Below the pieces are notes generated by a model, which saw only the letters and a list, made by a program, of their open reading frames with translations, ran no database searches and was not told the DNA's origin. Source: an uncultured Bacteroidota bacterium (GTDB lineage Bacteria; Bacteroidota; Bacteroidia; Flavobacteriales; Flavobacteriaceae). Taken from it: DNA of 14,047 nt. The DNA is taken from assembly GCA_903920835.1 (NCBI GenBank), contig CAIXNQ010000168.1:1-14047 (forward strand), in the 5' to 3' direction. Made by a program: the position numbers and the translations under genes. Shown here one piece after another: positions 1-7,464 of the stretch; positions within the stretch are counted from its first letter, which is position 1, and each line of letters begins with the position of its first letter.

Positions 1-200
1 AAAAATATGTATCGGTTGACATGTCAACATGCCCATAATAAAAAAAATATGTATCGGTTGACATGTCAACATGCCCATTTTAAAAAAAATATGTATCGGT
101 TGACATGTCAACATGCCCATAATAAAAAAAATATGTATCGGTTGACATGTCAACCTGCCCATTTTAAAAAAAATATGCATCGGTTGACATGTCAACCAGT
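1..200. repeat. Five-copy 42-bp tandem repeat with a palindromic core and A8 tracts
   Basis: Units begin at 7, 49, 91, 133 and 175, exactly 42 bp apart, and the last is cut short after its palindrome near 197. Each unit contains the perfect 14-bp palindrome GTTGACATGTCAAC (15-28, 57-70, 99-112, 141-154, 183-196). In units 4 and 5 it widens to 16 bp, GGTTGACATGTCAACC. A short GCCCAT segment and an AT-rich linker ending in A8T follow. The linker alternates AATA8T, TTTA8T, AATA8T, TTTA8T, so the real period may be 84 bp. The first five A's of the window look like the tail of a further unit, so the array probably extends leftward. Because 42 is a multiple of 3, one frame stays open as a repeating 14-residue peptide, which I regard as a by-product. 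Function is unknown; a clustered regulator site or a structural element is possible. Confidence 0.93.
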
Positions 201-475
201 ATCTATTTTTTTTTGATAAAAATATTTTTTTTGATACATCTACTAAATATTATTTTTGAATAATGATAACAATTTTTAAGATATTTAAATTTATATTCAA
301 AATGTAAATAATTTATATAAAGCTTGATATAAAATAAAAATTAACCATTTACATCAAAACATTTACATTTTATTTTATTGCTATATTAAAATCAATATTT
401 CTATGTTTGTAATGTTTTAAAAACAACAAAAATCATTAGTGCTTTGTTCTATATCACATAATAATTAAAATCTAC
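198..475. other. AT-rich intergenic leader upstream of the aminopeptidase gene
   Basis: There is no credible ORF here. It opens with two near-identical T-tract elements, T9GATA (206-218) and T8GATA (225-236). It then carries three copies of the 8-mer ATTTACAT: direct at 347-354 and 361-368, inverted at 302-309. The inverted copy is part of an 11-bp perfect inverted repeat, 299-309 against 361-371. A Bacteroidetes-type promoter candidate follows at 378-409. Nothing else is recognisable in it. Confidence 0.6.
378..409 (+). promoter_or_regulatory. Candidate Bacteroidetes-type promoter of the aminopeptidase gene
   Basis: A TTG at 378-380 and TATGTTTG at 402-409 are separated by 21 bp. This matches the flavobacterial pattern of a TTG -33 element, a spacer of about 17-23 bp and a TAnnTTTG -7 element. 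It would start transcription around 60 bp upstream of the ATG at 476. In DNA this AT-rich the motif can occur by chance, so this is a candidate only. Confidence 0.45.
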
Positions 476-2590
476 ATGAAAAACTTTTTCAAAACATTTA
501 ATATTAAGCAACTTTCAGTATTTTTTATATTTATATTTTCAATTGCTAGCTATTCGCAACCGCAACGTACTATAGATTTTACAAAATGTAATGCTGTTTT
601 AAAAATTAATGCTTCTGATAAAAAAGTTAGTGGACAAGTTACTTATGTTTTTAATGCTAAAACAATAAATGATAGTATTAGTATTGATGCTAAAAACATG
701 ACCATAACAAATTTTAAGGTTAATAACAAAGTGACTTTATTCAAAAACAATTCAAAAACCATACGTTTTGTTGACAACTACAACAAAGGAAATAATATTA
801 TATCTTTTGATTATGAAGCAACGCCCAAACAAACTTTGTATTTTGTTGATAGTCCTGACGGTAAGCAAATATGGACTCAAGGACAAGGAAAATACACCAG
901 CCATTGGTTTCCGAGTTTTGATGATGTAACAGAAAAACTTGAGTTTAGCATTTCAATAATTTATGACAAAGCCAGTCAAGTTGTGTCTAATGGTGTTTTG
1001 ATTAGCGAAACTGCACAAAGCGATAGCACCGTGCTTTGGAATTATCAGATGGATCACCAAATGAGCAGCTACTTGTTAATGTTAGCCATCGGGAATTATG
1101 AAAACACGGCAATTTCATCTGAATCGCATTGTCCATTGCAGTTTTTTATTGAACCAAATGACAAACCGAAATTTGAACCCACGTTTCGACATTCTAAAGC
1201 CATTTTTGATTTTTTAGAAAAAGAGATTGGTGTTAAATATCCTTGGAAAATTTACAAACAAATACCTGTACGTGACTTTTTGTATGCCGGAATGGAAAAT
1301 ACAACCGCTACGCTCTTCTCTCGAGACTTTGTAGTAGATAGCATTGCCCGTAACGACCGTAACTATACTAACGTAAATGCGCACGAATTAGCTCACCACT
1401 GGTTTGGGGACTTAGTGACTGCACAAACGGGCAAGGATCATTGGTTGCAAGAAGGTTTTGCAACATTTTATGCCTTGTTGGCAGAAGAACAGCTTTATGG
1501 CGAAAATTATTATTTTTGGAAACTCTATGAAATGGCTGAAGATTTGCAAAAAGCAAGCCAAAACGATCGTATTCCAATATTGAGCGAAAAAGCCAGTAGC
1601 TTGAGCTATTACCAAAAAGGTGCGTGGGCATTGATTGCTTTACGAAACGATGTAGGTAATGCTGCATTTAAAAAAATTATTAAAAAATACTTAGAAACCT
1701 ATTCGTATGAAACGGCAACTACAGCAGATTTTTTAGAAATTGTAAAGAAAGTAACCAATTATGATACGGCTACATTTCAAAAAGTATGGTTAGAAAGCAC
1801 TTCATTTCCAGTTGACATTGCACTTAATTATCTAAAAAAAAGTAAATGTATTCAAGACTACTTTGCCATTGCAGAAATGAAAGATCAATCAATACAAAAC
1901 AAAGAAGCTTATTTTCTTTCAATAATAAATGATTCGGTTACCTACTCCCCTACTAAAGTTGAAATAATTTATCAGCTGCAAGACGCTTCATTTGATGCGA
2001 AAAAGAAAATTATAATGGCGGCAATGGCAACAAATGATTTACAAATTAGACAAGCTATAGCACAAAACGTGACGACTTTTCCAGATGATTTTAAAAAACA
2101 ATATGAAACACTGTTGACCGACCGTTCCTATATTACAAATGAAATAGCGCTTAAAGTACTCTGGTCAAATTATCCCGACGAACAAGCAGATTTGTTAGAA
2201 AAAACTAAACATTGGATTGGATTTAATGACTATAACTTGCGGATTGAATGGTTGACACTTGCCTTGCGGACAAAAGCCATTGCAACTGATGCTAAGCTAA
2301 AATATTATAATGAACTGCTGCTGTATGCCAGCCCAAAATTTGAAAGCAACACCCGACAAAACGCATTGACCAATCTTATTTTTCTAGATAAAAATGACCA
2401 AAACTACCTCATCTTTTTAGTAAATGCTTTGATACATCCCAAGTGGCAGTTCACTAAGTTTGCTCGAGAAAAAATTAGAGAAATGCTCAAAAACAAAAGT
2501 CATAGAACATATTTTGAAAGCCTATTAAACAAAGAATCTAGTGATGAAATTAAAATTTTAAGCAAGTTGTTGCAAGAAAAAAGGGATTAG
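476..2590 (+). CDS. Secreted M1-family zinc metallo-aminopeptidase
   Basis: This is a 704-residue peptidase that would remove N-terminal amino acids from peptides outside the cytoplasm. A signal peptide covers about residues 1-27 (basic start, hydrophobic FFIFIFSIAS, likely cut after SYS). The M1 substrate-anchoring motif GMEN is at 272-275. The zinc site HEXXH is H303-E304-L305-A306-H307, with the third ligand E326 in LQEGF, giving the family HEXXH-X18-E spacing. Y379 in YQKGA matches the M1 catalytic tyrosine. Residues 30-210 fit the N-terminal beta domain, and about 450-704 a helical, HEAT-like tail with no recognised motif. No later ATG would keep the signal peptide, so the start at 476 is favoured. 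It converges with the glucan locus, is not part of it, and its last codons overlap that locus's terminator. Family assignment is firm; peptide specificity is not known. Confidence 0.95.
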   Translation: MKNFFKTFNIKQLSVFFIFIFSIASYSQPQRTIDFTKCNAVLKINASDKKVSGQVTYVFNAKTINDSISIDAKNMTITNFKVNNKVTLFKNNSKTIRFVDNYNKGNNIISFDYEATPKQTLYFVDSPDGKQIWTQGQGKYTSHWFPSFDDVTEKLEFSISIIYDKASQVVSNGVLISETAQSDSTVLWNYQMDHQMSSYLLMLAIGNYENTAISSESHCPLQFFIEPNDKPKFEPTFRHSKAIFDFLEKEIGVKYPWKIYKQIPVRDFLYAGMENTTATLFSRDFVVDSIARNDRNYTNVNAHELAHHWFGDLVTAQTGKDHWLQEGFATFYALLAEEQLYGENYYFWKLYEMAEDLQKASQNDRIPILSEKASSLSYYQKGAWALIALRNDVGNAAFKKIIKKYLETYSYETATTADFLEIVKKVTNYDTATFQKVWLESTSFPVDIALNYLKKSKCIQDYFAIAEMKDQSIQNKEAYFLSIINDSVTYSPTKVEIIYQLQDASFDAKKKIIMAAMATNDLQIRQAIAQNVTTFPDDFKKQYETLLTDRSYITNEIALKVLWSNYPDEQADLLEKTKHWIGFNDYNLRIEWLTLALRTKAIATDAKLKYYNELLLYASPKFESNTRQNALTNLIFLDKNDQNYLIFLVNALIHPKWQFTKFAREKIREMLKNKSHRTYFESLLNKESSDEIKILSKLLQEKRD

Positions 2591-2605
2591 ACAAAGTCTA
2601 ATCCC
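2577..2605 (-). terminator. Intrinsic terminator of the leftward glucan operon
   Basis: Read on the minus strand, a perfect 10-bp stem GGGATTAGAC/GTCTAATCCC (2596-2605 with 2583-2592) closes a 3-nt TTT loop. A run of six U's follows (2577-2582), and G-U pairs could extend the base of the stem. It lies 27 bp past the phosphorylase stop codon, the right place to end that operon. It overlaps the last codons and stop (2588-2590) of the aminopeptidase gene. On the plus strand the stem is followed by C's rather than T's, so it works convincingly only leftward. Confidence 0.85.
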
Positions 2606-2631
2606 CCCATAACTAAAAAAACAACGGTTGG

Positions 2632-5600
2632 TTAATATAATTTTGGTTTCAGATACACTGTCACCTGTTTGATTGTTCCTGTGCGGTTAAAGATTTCTGA
2701 CGAAACTTCTTGATTTAATTTGTTTCCAGAATAAGTTGATATTGCATCATTAGCATCTACAACTTCTATCTTGTTTTCGCTTGAAAGATAATATATAAAT
2801 GGGACTTGACAATAAGTAAACGCCAAAGAATACGATTTTAATTTAATTTTAAGAAAGCTATTTGCCACCGAATAATATTCAAATTGTTGTTGATTATCAC
2901 AAAATTCAGAGGCACGCAACAATCCCGGATTAAAAACAATAGCCCCTTCAATGATTTGAATGCCCAATTCTCCAAATCGAGCAATGATGTCTTCCTTCAC
3001 TTGTCCGGTCATTCCGGGTTGCTTCGCGCCACCATGCCCTGGTGTATGCGAATAGGCATCTGTAGGGAAGGCACCAAAGAGTTCGGGTGATTTATTAAAT
3101 CCTATGCCCGCTCTAACGTCGTAATAATGTTGAATTAATTGTCCTAAAGTAACTTCGTCTTCGTTACTGCCCAAGGCATTAAAATAAGTCTCGCTGATGG
3201 CAAGTAATAGTTTAGAAACCATGTGCCAATAGATACACCCTAACCCTTCAAAACCGTAAAAAGTTCCAGAACGACCAGTGAATGACTGATGATCGAATAC
3301 TTTTTCAAAAACGTTTAGCGCATCATGCAGCTGTTGTTGGTCAAAATTATATTTGTTTTGAACAGATTCAAGTGCCAACTTTAGGTCGGCGGCATTTCTA
3401 AAGCTACCGTTAAAGTGATATATGCCTTCAATATCCCGATAGAATATCTTTTGCTCGGTTTCTGAATCTAATTTTTTCAGTAATGAACAGTTTTCAATGA
3501 GTTCGGCAGGGATGTTATTTTTATCAACAAAACGCTTCAGTTGACGGTCTGGATAGAGCATATAACTGTATTGGTCTTCACGAAACATGGCGCTTTTCTT
3601 GAGTGCATCGAGCACTTTAATAGCGTCTTTGGCAGATAGAACTCCTGCACTCAAGACAGCTACTTGTCCTTCGAGCATTTCATATAAATAACGAATCGAA
3701 AGTGCATCGCCCTGAAATGAAATCAAGTTATAAGAATGAAACAAATCATCAGCCCGTTTATTGTTTTGGATTGTTTTATCGATATGTTTCAATGTCACTT
3801 TAAAAAAATCAATAATTTTTTGGGTCTTTACTGTGGCTTGTTGTTCAGAAAAACCATTTTGATAAACCGTTTGCCTGAAATCACTCCCAGATTGCCCCAA
3901 AAGATCAACCATCATACGTCGTCTTTGTTCAGTAAAACCTACGACAAGCACAGTTTCAAACTGAACAAATAGGTCATGAACTGCATTTAACAAAGTTTCC
4001 ATTTCAATAGCTATGGTCACTGATTCGTTAGCTGTATTCTCATAGAGATCGATGCAAAAATCTAACATTCTACGGATGTGGTAGAGTGTCACCATAGATA
4101 CGCCATTGCCCACAAGCGCATTGTTAGCATCATTCCATTCCGGACGTTGCGTATTGAGCCAAATTCCAGCGTCAGGAATATAGTTGGTTAATTTTGCAAG
4201 CAACATGGCAAGTAATTTTTCGGTAAAAGTTACTTGCAACACCTTGTTTTCGCTGTTCCAAATTAATTTTCCATCGCTTCCAATTTGGTTTACACGGTCT
4301 AAAGCTATTTTTTCGGCATCAAAATCAAACAGTATCGTGTCGAATGGGTTTTGAACTAAATCTTGATAGGGTTTTATTCTGTAAGGCACGTTGGCGTAGG
4401 CAAAAATTACATCGGTTAACATGGTATCTAATAGTCCGGGATGGTATTTTTTAGATATTTCTAAGAATTTCTGTAGGTAAATAATTTGATGATCACCCCA
4501 GTAACCGATATTTGCCCAAGGGTCATGTGGATCGGGCGACTCCCAATCGATACCAGAGCGTGTAATTCTGTAAGGATTGTAGCCATCAAAGGTAGAAGCA
4601 TTTAAAAATTTGCTTATCATGCTTTCTACAAAGGAAGGGAATGACAAACTGAGGGCTTCCCAGTTCTGGAATATGTCTCTCCAGTTTCCTTGATAATTAA
4701 GACTCTTCGAGCCATTGTCTTTCTTCATTAAAATAGAAAAAAGATTCCAAGGTCGCGAAGGATCTCCATGTCGTCTAGAAAAAGATAGTGGCAAATACTC
4801 GTAACAAAGTCTGATGAGCTGCGTATTATAGGTGTTTTTCGCAAGATCATGTAGTGTTGCATAATCAAATTGATTGCCTAACGTTTGAATTATGTTCGAA
4901 TAATTTTTAGCATATTCTTTGTTCGCCGTATTTAGAAAATCTAAAAAATCTGCTGTATCAATGACATAGTTGTTCTCGAAAATTCCGCCCCGCATCACGT
5001 TGAACAACACGTTAGCCAAGTGTCTATTTTCACTTAACTTGTCGTTGGTCAGTTGCAACCCGTCGGCAGCAGCAATTATTTTAATCAGTTCTTCGGTACA
5101 TTTAGCAACATTTGCCAAGACGGCAGCCGAAATGTCGGTTGCGTTGTTGATATTGTTTTTGAGTGCAACAACATCACCTGCATTAAGGTTCAATTCGGCA
5201 ACAATTAACCATTGGTGCTCTTGTTGTGGAGTCAATTCCAGTGTTGCATTAACAAAGTAGGCACCTCTAGTAGCTCTGATATCGGTTTCTTCAGTACAAG
5301 TTTCCCCGTTTCTAAATTGATTAATTTGATTTGATGACAAAAGTACTTTAGCATCTGGTAACCCAGTTGACCAAACAGCATTAGTGGTCAATGCCTCACT
5401 AGGTTCTGCTTTGTCAACAATAACCGAGCTCAACATGAACAAGCCTATTTTTGTTCCAAAAACCAACTCGTTTTTTTTGTAAGCGTCCACTAAATTGCTG
5501 TAAGATAACTGTAGCGACTTGTCTATGCCCGCAGGAAGAATGTTTTGAATACCGTCCAAAATTTCTACTCCACAATTATTTTCAGAAAGGTTTGTAATCT

Positions 5601-6087
5601 TCGATTGTTTTACAAATCCATAAATTTCGGAGTTCATCCACTCGTAAGTAAATTTCAATTCAAGATCATGATTGATTTCTTCAAAGATGATTTTATTGCC
5701 GTAAATGCTTTTGTAGATGTTGCGCTCTGTTTTGTATATTCCTTCATAATTTGATGAGAAGGGTTCCCAGAGATAGGTATTGCTATTTTTTTCTATTAAC
5801 AAGATGGTCTTGCTACCAGTTATTGCGGAATTATCCTGAATTTTATCGACGGTATAATATGGAAATAACGCATTGTCTGGATCTCGACGACCTGCGCTTA
5901 ATGCACCATTGCTAGAAATAAACATCCAGTGATCGGAGTTGCTAACGATGGTCATAAAAAAAGAATCCATCTGATCAAAATTCTCAATTTTGTAGTAAGA
6001 TTCTTTGTTTAGGGTAACGAAGTTACCAGTTATTGTATTGTTTTTAGACTGTAAAGTACAATTTCCAATTAGAATTTTTTTTTTCAT
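2632..6087 (-). CDS. Cytoplasmic beta-1,3-glucan/oligoglucan phosphorylase, probably GH149
   Basis: The predicted reaction is phosphorolysis of beta-1,3-linked glucose chains, releasing glucose 1-phosphate. At 1151 residues it matches the large phosphorylases GH149 and GH161 (over 1000 residues) better than GH94 cellobiose phosphorylases (about 800). It has no signal peptide or lipobox, so it should be cytoplasmic. The N-terminal third looks beta-rich, the centre (about 370-1050) alpha-helical, as in the (alpha/alpha)6 barrel of this clan. PEWNDANN at 649-656 resembles the DWND segment of GH94 enzymes, making D653 the candidate general acid. WGDH at 530-533 and the Gly/His-rich stretch HTPGHGGAKQPG at 1014-1025 probably line the glucan and phosphate sites. 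It is last in the operon, 42 bp after the CBM6-like GH16 gene. Ten consecutive A's follow its ATG, a possible slippage site. GH149 is preferred over GH161 because of the Bacteroidetes laminarin context; I recall the family resemblance and have not aligned it. Confidence 0.8.
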   Translation of the reverse strand: MKKKILIGNCTLQSKNNTITGNFVTLNKESYYKIENFDQMDSFFMTIVSNSDHWMFISSNGALSAGRRDPDNALFPYYTVDKIQDNSAITGSKTILLIEKNSNTYLWEPFSSNYEGIYKTERNIYKSIYGNKIIFEEINHDLELKFTYEWMNSEIYGFVKQSKITNLSENNCGVEILDGIQNILPAGIDKSLQLSYSNLVDAYKKNELVFGTKIGLFMLSSVIVDKAEPSEALTTNAVWSTGLPDAKVLLSSNQINQFRNGETCTEETDIRATRGAYFVNATLELTPQQEHQWLIVAELNLNAGDVVALKNNINNATDISAAVLANVAKCTEELIKIIAAADGLQLTNDKLSENRHLANVLFNVMRGGIFENNYVIDTADFLDFLNTANKEYAKNYSNIIQTLGNQFDYATLHDLAKNTYNTQLIRLCYEYLPLSFSRRHGDPSRPWNLFSILMKKDNGSKSLNYQGNWRDIFQNWEALSLSFPSFVESMISKFLNASTFDGYNPYRITRSGIDWESPDPHDPWANIGYWGDHQIIYLQKFLEISKKYHPGLLDTMLTDVIFAYANVPYRIKPYQDLVQNPFDTILFDFDAEKIALDRVNQIGSDGKLIWNSENKVLQVTFTEKLLAMLLAKLTNYIPDAGIWLNTQRPEWNDANNALVGNGVSMVTLYHIRRMLDFCIDLYENTANESVTIAIEMETLLNAVHDLFVQFETVLVVGFTEQRRRMMVDLLGQSGSDFRQTVYQNGFSEQQATVKTQKIIDFFKVTLKHIDKTIQNNKRADDLFHSYNLISFQGDALSIRYLYEMLEGQVAVLSAGVLSAKDAIKVLDALKKSAMFREDQYSYMLYPDRQLKRFVDKNNIPAELIENCSLLKKLDSETEQKIFYRDIEGIYHFNGSFRNAADLKLALESVQNKYNFDQQQLHDALNVFEKVFDHQSFTGRSGTFYGFEGLGCIYWHMVSKLLLAISETYFNALGSNEDEVTLGQLIQHYYDVRAGIGFNKSPELFGAFPTDAYSHTPGHGGAKQPGMTGQVKEDIIARFGELGIQIIEGAIVFNPGLLRASEFCDNQQQFEYYSVANSFLKIKLKSYSLAFTYCQVPFIYYLSSENKIEVVDANDAISTYSGNKLNQEVSSEIFNRTGTIKQVTVYLKPKLY

Positions 6088-6129
6088 AAGGTATTAATTC
6101 CGATGAATAAAAGGTGAGAATATTAAAAA

Positions 6130-7407
6130 CTAACGCAGTTCGTAAACCCGAACATAATCAATAATGAATTTTTGAGAATTAACTGATGGATCAACCTCTT
6201 TTCCCATTCCGCCGCCCATAGCAAGATTGAGAATGATGTTTTGTGGTTTGTTGTAGGGCCAAGTTAAATCGTTTTTGGTGTCTTTATATTCAAAATATTT
6301 CTTGCCGTCAACGTAGATAATTAAACTATTTGGCAGCCATTCGACGGTGTAGTCATGAAATGTATTGGTCATGTCGTTCATTTCAGTAGTTGCCGTGATT
6401 TGGTTGCCTAATTTAAAATAATAAGCACCACAGTGCACCGAAGCATGGTTAATTCCGTTGCCCGTAGTTGGGTTAATTTCGTAACCAACGTTTTCTAAAA
6501 CATCTACTTCACCGCAATAGGGCCAAGAGATTTCGTCTTGATAAGCGTCACCCAAAAGCCATCCAGCAGCCCAAGTTCCTTTTCCGGAAGGGACTTTAGC
6601 ACGGAATTCAATCTTGCCATATAAAAAACTTTGTTTTCCTCTTGTGGTCAATCTGGCGGAAGTCCAATTGGCATTGTCTTTGTTACGAATGGCTTCGATA
6701 ATTAAATTTCCATTCTCTTGACGTGCATTTTGAATCTTTTTGTCAGTATAAAATTGCAACTCATTGTTTCCCCAACCCCAGTCACCAAAATCATAAGTCC
6801 ATTTTGATTGGTCTGGCAAACCTTTTCCGTTAAATTCATCACTCCACAAAAGCTTCCAATTTTTACCTGAAGTGTTTGAAGTAATAACTTTTGGCGTTGC
6901 AACACGATCTTGAATAAGTACAAATTCTATTTTGTCTAGTATAAAGTTCGTGTTTTCAGAATGAAATTTAATTAAATGCGAAGAAGCTGTCAATGGAAAA
7001 CCTTGTTTTTGTAAAGCTGTCGAAGTTCCGGAAAGCAACATATTTCCAGTAATGTTATAGCAACGACTGTCTTTATTATCGGCATAATCTTCAATCCAGC
7101 AAACAGACGGAGAATTATCGGTATTTTTCGCATAAACATTTACTTGATAACGCCCCGATTTTGGTATTGCAACCAGATAAGTCATCCAAGAATTAGCAGC
7201 TTTTGTTTTAACGAAAGAATTTGTTCCATTAGATTCCGACATTAATTCAACGCTTCCTGAAGTAGCTACAAAATTTTCGGCTTCAACGGTGATTACATTT
7301 GGTTTATTTTCTCTGTTTTTAGCTTTTTGAAAAGGAGCACATTGCAGAAAACCGTAAGTTAATGCTAGCAATCCGATAGTTTTAAAACTTCTTACATTAA
7401 AATTCAT
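6130..7407 (-). CDS. GH16 beta-glucanase (laminarinase-like) lipoprotein with N-terminal CBM6-like domain
   Basis: This is an endo-beta-1,3-glucanase candidate of 425 residues. The N-terminus is a lipoprotein signal with a relaxed lipobox, FLQC, making C23 the lipidated residue. Residues about 38-165 open with ITVEAENF and continue as a beta-rich module, the pattern of CBM6-type carbohydrate-binding domains. A short linker leads to a GH16 catalytic domain at about 183-425. The active site is GEVDVLE, with E300 the expected nucleophile, D302 the helper and E305 the acid/base. This ExDxxE form with an extra residue is typical of laminarinases rather than lichenases. Supporting aromatic motifs are WGWGNNELQFYT (210-221) and GTWAAGWLLG (277-286). 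It lies 57 bp after the MFS gene and 42 bp before the phosphorylase gene. Specificity within beta-1,3 or mixed-linkage glucans is not decided by sequence alone. Whether it faces the cell surface or periplasm is open, since no clear acidic export signal follows C23. Confidence 0.92.
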   Translation of the reverse strand: MNFNVRSFKTIGLLALTYGFLQCAPFQKAKNRENKPNVITVEAENFVATSGSVELMSESNGTNSFVKTKAANSWMTYLVAIPKSGRYQVNVYAKNTDNSPSVCWIEDYADNKDSRCYNITGNMLLSGTSTALQKQGFPLTASSHLIKFHSENTNFILDKIEFVLIQDRVATPKVITSNTSGKNWKLLWSDEFNGKGLPDQSKWTYDFGDWGWGNNELQFYTDKKIQNARQENGNLIIEAIRNKDNANWTSARLTTRGKQSFLYGKIEFRAKVPSGKGTWAAGWLLGDAYQDEISWPYCGEVDVLENVGYEINPTTGNGINHASVHCGAYYFKLGNQITATTEMNDMTNTFHDYTVEWLPNSLIIYVDGKKYFEYKDTKNDLTWPYNKPQNIILNLAMGGGMGKEVDPSVNSQKFIIDYVRVYELR

Positions 7408-7423
7408 CTGGTTTGATTTAGAA

Positions 7424-7449
7424 TAGAACAGTAAACTTGTTACGTTCTA
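7424..7449. other. Hairpin in the MFS-GH16 intergenic gap
   Basis: TAGAAC (7424-7429) pairs with GTTCTA (7444-7449), and GTAA (7431-7434) with TTAC (7440-7443). The result is a 10-bp stem with one bulged A and a 5-nt loop. On the minus strand no U-run follows, so it is unlikely to terminate the operon. It sits 16 bp before the GH16 start codon and could be an RNA-processing, stability or regulatory element. The role is inferred from position only. Confidence 0.4.
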
Positions 7450-7464
7450 TTTATTTTATTATTT

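Noticed and set aside
15..196. TTGACA as sigma-70 -35 boxes
   Set aside because: The hexamer arises from the palindrome on both strands, and Bacteroidetes promoters use a different -33/-7 consensus; no matching -7 element follows at the right distance.
1..200. CRISPR array reading of the left-edge repeats
   Set aside because: The segments between palindromes are nearly identical rather than unique spacers, and no cas gene is in the window.
7..216. A 69-residue ORF as a real gene
   Set aside because: It is just the 42-bp repeat translated; frame openness follows from the unit length.
1368..1667. Antisense ORFs inside the aminopeptidase gene
   Set aside because: They are shadows of the M1 catalytic region, which is clearly coding on the plus strand.
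6075..6084. Ten-A run after the phosphorylase ATG as a frameshift mutation
   Set aside because: The frame is intact from the ATG, and such runs are common in AT-rich genes; it is only a possible slippage site.
7424..7449. Hairpin as an operon terminator
   Set aside because: On the transcribed minus strand it lacks a following U-run and lies close to the next start codon.
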